Source: Flavobacterium sp. N2270
GTDB lineage: Bacteria > Bacteroidota > Bacteroidia > Flavobacteriales > Flavobacteriaceae
NCBI RefSeq assembly: GCF_025947225.1
Contig: NZ_CP110005.1
Location: 1,736,001 to 1,800,000, forward strand
DNA: 64,000 nucleotides
Direction of reading: 5' to 3'
The position numbers were made by a program, and so were the translations under genes. How positions within the stretch are numbered: position 1 is the stretch's first letter; every line of letters starts with the position of its first letter. Under the pieces are notes generated by a model, which worked only from the letters and a program-made list of their open reading frames with translations, was not told the origin of the DNA and searched no databases. Below are positions 62,601 to 64,000 of this stretch, piece after piece.

Positions 62601-63841
62601 AAGACAATAAAGAAATGTTGAATTATCAACATAGAATGCATCCAAATATTGGAAAATTTGTATCAGAATCATTTTATGGTGCTGAAGTAGAAATGGGAAG
62701 TAGAACACATCTAAATAGATTAAATTTACCTGCTCCATTTGATAAAGAAATCATATTCTTTGATACTTCAAATACCTCAAATCCTTATGAAATGAAAAGT
62801 GAGAATGCAGTAAAAAATGATACTGAAGCAGAATATATATCTGAATTTATTTTGCCTGAATTGTTCAAAAACGATATTGATAAAAAAAATATTGCGATAA
62901 TAGCTCCTTATAAATTTCAAGTTTCAAATATTAAGAACTTTATAAAGAAATCAACGTTATGCCAACAAAAAAATATTGATGTGGCTACACTAGATTCCTT
63001 CCAAGGTAAGGAATATGATATCATTATTTTTAGTTTTACAAGAGCATCAAACTTTTCAAAACCAACAATTGTAAATGGTAAGAAAGTTTCAAATAAAGTT
63101 GGCTTTTTAGACGATGCAAGAAGATTGAATGTAGCGTTTAGTAGAGCAAAGAAAAAATTAATTTTAGTTGGAAATGCGACAACATTAACCGATAAACGTT
63201 CTCACTTCGACCTTCTTTTTAATTATACAGATTTATTTAAAAAGTTAGTAAAGCTAAGTAAAAATAGAGATATTGGAAACTTCATAAACATTGCTAATTA
63301 TAATAGTAGTATAAAATCATTCAAAAATTTTTATAAAGATTACAAGGAAGGAGATATTGTAGATGCAAAATTTAAAACATTAGGTAAAAAAAATAATAAA
63401 ATTTTTGGAGCTTTTTTCTTTGTTGATAATATTGAAGCACTATTACCAAAATCACATATCCCAAATCATCAATTAAAATATTTTGAAGGTTTGGAGAAAG
63501 GGCAAACTATCAAATTATCGATATATAAAATAGATAAAGATCAAGAAAGGATAACGTTAATATTACCATTATCTAAAACGGAAAGAGATAGTATTGCTTT
63601 GAGTAAGAGAAATAAGTATTGGGATTCAATAAAAGATAATCTTTCTGTAGACAAAACTATTAAAGCAATAATTACAAAGAAAGTCGAATTCGGTTATTTT
63701 GTCAAATTAGATAACATTTTTGATGCATTACTTCACAATCGACAAATTCCAGAGAATTACATTGTGAATATAAATGATGAAATTGAAGTCAAAATCCATG
63801 AAATAGATTACAATAAAAAACAAATAGCGGTAAAAATATAA
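59690..63841 (+). CDS. IF2N - S1 - superfamily 1 helicase - S1 protein
   Basis: 1,383 residues from ATG 59690; the TTG three codons earlier is unlikely. Residues 2-55 resemble the IF-2 N-terminal domain (RINKVLRELNLSLDRAVDFL). About 100-185 is an S1 RNA-binding domain (NVVNVSITKIIAPSQIVTSY, KVDEKKKQIILSQ). The middle is a UPF1/DNA2-type SF1 helicase: Walker A GPPGTGKT (683-690), DEAG at 888, GDQMQLPP at 912-919, YQHRMHPNI, LDSFQGKEYD near 1,101-1,109 and LNVAFSRAKKKL. The last 160 residues carry two more S1 domains. Similar helicases take part in defence or RNA-linked processes. The next gene starts one base after its stop. Confidence 0.85.
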   Translation: MAEKRVIRINKVLRELNLSLDRAVDFLKEKDIHIESSPNAKISQKEYKILCNQFSSDKGNKIASLEVSFKLLEKKNTENDLKGEIQSNENYKIIKNDKKLFTPGNVVNVSITKIIAPSQIVTSYVGGFVGRLSVLDISWSLPQGEEVFKKYKIGSNIQVVILKVDEKKKQIILSQKHLVKPLNQTAKWEKITRGEEVNLEIVQNLHKNYIVKTNNLLFGLLNKNVGKDTIKNENFRINAKLNEANLLEFIPIVHQELDESKYEKLIEEHASFIEPELRTFSNFKQSILGNTASKEQLKGIEKGFELDKDIFSKEIDTGVTFYIQFRMSDASYENNFKSQAIPYFLNGEKYNDKNEKILLDKLSNEKYWFKLNTRIDKKNNKENEPNEIIEFTLYNNEINFYGEVIKDNKGKDVKFLIKNFSFGQSFQFASVAKKNNEKYGSFLLNNKVKLVAPNGIIPFDDSQSKFLNYCITKTECFEIYQNLKIESGEILKQEGRTLGIIDKFLEFQIDLLKKDKANSIEIKDFKRVKSNKGNSAIQIPQVVGDRLELAEDNIVNIRVVKDQKKQKISEGVVSIVNDEYQIDFINEINLTNLENGFYIDVKVSTRQFDIQREIIKDFLERKIKIDHIESLLVNPEKVKNPIKKQVTFINEDLQRTKEEQPDNNQIKAVEKAIGNQNIFLIQGPPGTGKTTVIAEIIEQLTKKGEKILVTGQNHVAVDNVLEKISRKPNLNLLRVGNIERIDESLVKYCYENLVEEYKLDFKKFITNQKELTKLLLAFNENNTEFTEQRNRFKDKVYQLAENYNSQKETFIQKHFLLRDNVSNLSEQELIETITILENWENSFSKEYEILLQPFIYNSVDVVFATCIGIKGDKIFRETNFKFDTVIIDEAGKANIAESLVAMELGKKIILVGDQMQLPPYMDSSLLDKNDKNSFPNSIYGYGFTEDEIAHALKTSFFEFIVNRIDVDLFPKDNKEMLNYQHRMHPNIGKFVSESFYGAEVEMGSRTHLNRLNLPAPFDKEIIFFDTSNTSNPYEMKSENAVKNDTEAEYISEFILPELFKNDIDKKNIAIIAPYKFQVSNIKNFIKKSTLCQQKNIDVATLDSFQGKEYDIIIFSFTRASNFSKPTIVNGKKVSNKVGFLDDARRLNVAFSRAKKKLILVGNATTLTDKRSHFDLLFNYTDLFKKLVKLSKNRDIGNFINIANYNSSIKSFKNFYKDYKEGDIVDAKFKTLGKKNNKIFGAFFFVDNIEALLPKSHIPNHQLKYFEGLEKGQTIKLSIYKIDKDQERITLILPLSKTERDSIALSKRNKYWDSIKDNLSVDKTIKAIITKKVEFGYFVKLDNIFDALLHNRQIPENYIVNINDEIEVKIHEIDYNKKQIAVKI

Positions 63842-63842
63842 T

Positions 63843-64000
63843 ATGGGTTTATTTAGCTTAGATATAGAGAAAATTTACAAGGAACTTTCAGTAAAAGGTG
63901 AAAAGATTCTTGGGATGTTTTGTATACAATATCCAATATATTGTATTCATACAAATATTCTAGACAGTTCAATTGATAGTTTAGACAGTTTAGACCAATT
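63843..64000 (+). CDS. Downstream partner of the helicase (5' part only)
   Basis: An ATG one base after the helicase stop opens a frame of 52 residues to the window edge (MGLFSLDIEKIYKELSVKGE, then KILGMFCIQYPIYCIHTNIL). No family recognised from so short a piece. The tight junction suggests an operon and a function coupled to the helicase. Confidence 0.55.
   Translation, partial: MGLFSLDIEKIYKELSVKGEKILGMFCIQYPIYCIHTNILDSSIDSLDSLDQ

Overview
The window looks like a chromosomal segment of a low-GC member of the Bacteroidetes, most likely a Flavobacterium or close relative. The evidence is the strong A+T bias, upstream -7 boxes of the TAnnTTTG type (sometimes with a TTG about 20 bases further up), almost no Shine-Dalgarno sequences, and lineage-typical genes: DUF4249 with a TonB-dependent receptor, monomeric isocitrate dehydrogenase, a fused cyclophilin-FKBP, a DUF3276/PUR protein, imelysin with DUF4856, and a long NusB.

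Bases 1-32,760 are ordinary core genome: thiamine pyrophosphokinase (cut by the left edge), a DUF4249/TonB-receptor pair, icd, rplS, trmD, a small methyltransferase/DUF1569/SDR group, the dual immunophilin, a cytochrome c lipoprotein, an ABC exporter, leucine-type dehydrogenase, a nusB-DUF1573-yajC operon, rimK, pepT, pyrD, HMG-CoA lyase, an imelysin/HTTM/TonB-receptor locus that looks like metal uptake, and guaB. Several rho-independent terminators and promoter boxes are visible.

Bases 32,760-40,520 are accessory. Seven copies of a roughly 126-130 base imperfect palindrome (one truncated) separate six small gene units, all on the minus strand and mostly membrane or lipoproteins. Each gene unit, not each repeat, carries its own short terminal inverted repeat next to an invariant GTT/AAC. 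That is the geometry of integron gene cassettes with VCR-like attC sites. A tyrosine recombinase (40,756-41,973) is transcribed divergently beside the array, but its sequence looks like an ordinary Bacteroidetes mobile-element integrase, not IntI. I consider this array the most interesting structure in the window.

Bases 40,756-45,970 are the core of a mobile element (integrase, RteC-like protein, excisionase-like HTH protein, VirE-type primase-helicase) with a less A+T-biased codon usage. The primase gene has absorbed several palindromic repeat elements in frame in its inter-domain linker, and one of these elements also sits in frame in the core gene pyrD.

Bases 46,000-64,000 are a defence island: a C5 DNA methyltransferase, MORC/MutL-like GHKL ATPase (with a one-base frameshift), Z1 helicase, PD-(D/E)XK nuclease and one unknown protein (a MORC-Z1 type restriction-modification operon); then a nuclease-STAND NTPase resembling Avs proteins; an AbiEi-Fic fusion preceded by repeated TGGAAAAT boxes; a small HTH protein; and a giant IF2N-S1-helicase-S1 protein with the start of another gene in the same operon. 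No tRNA, rRNA or CRISPR array was seen.
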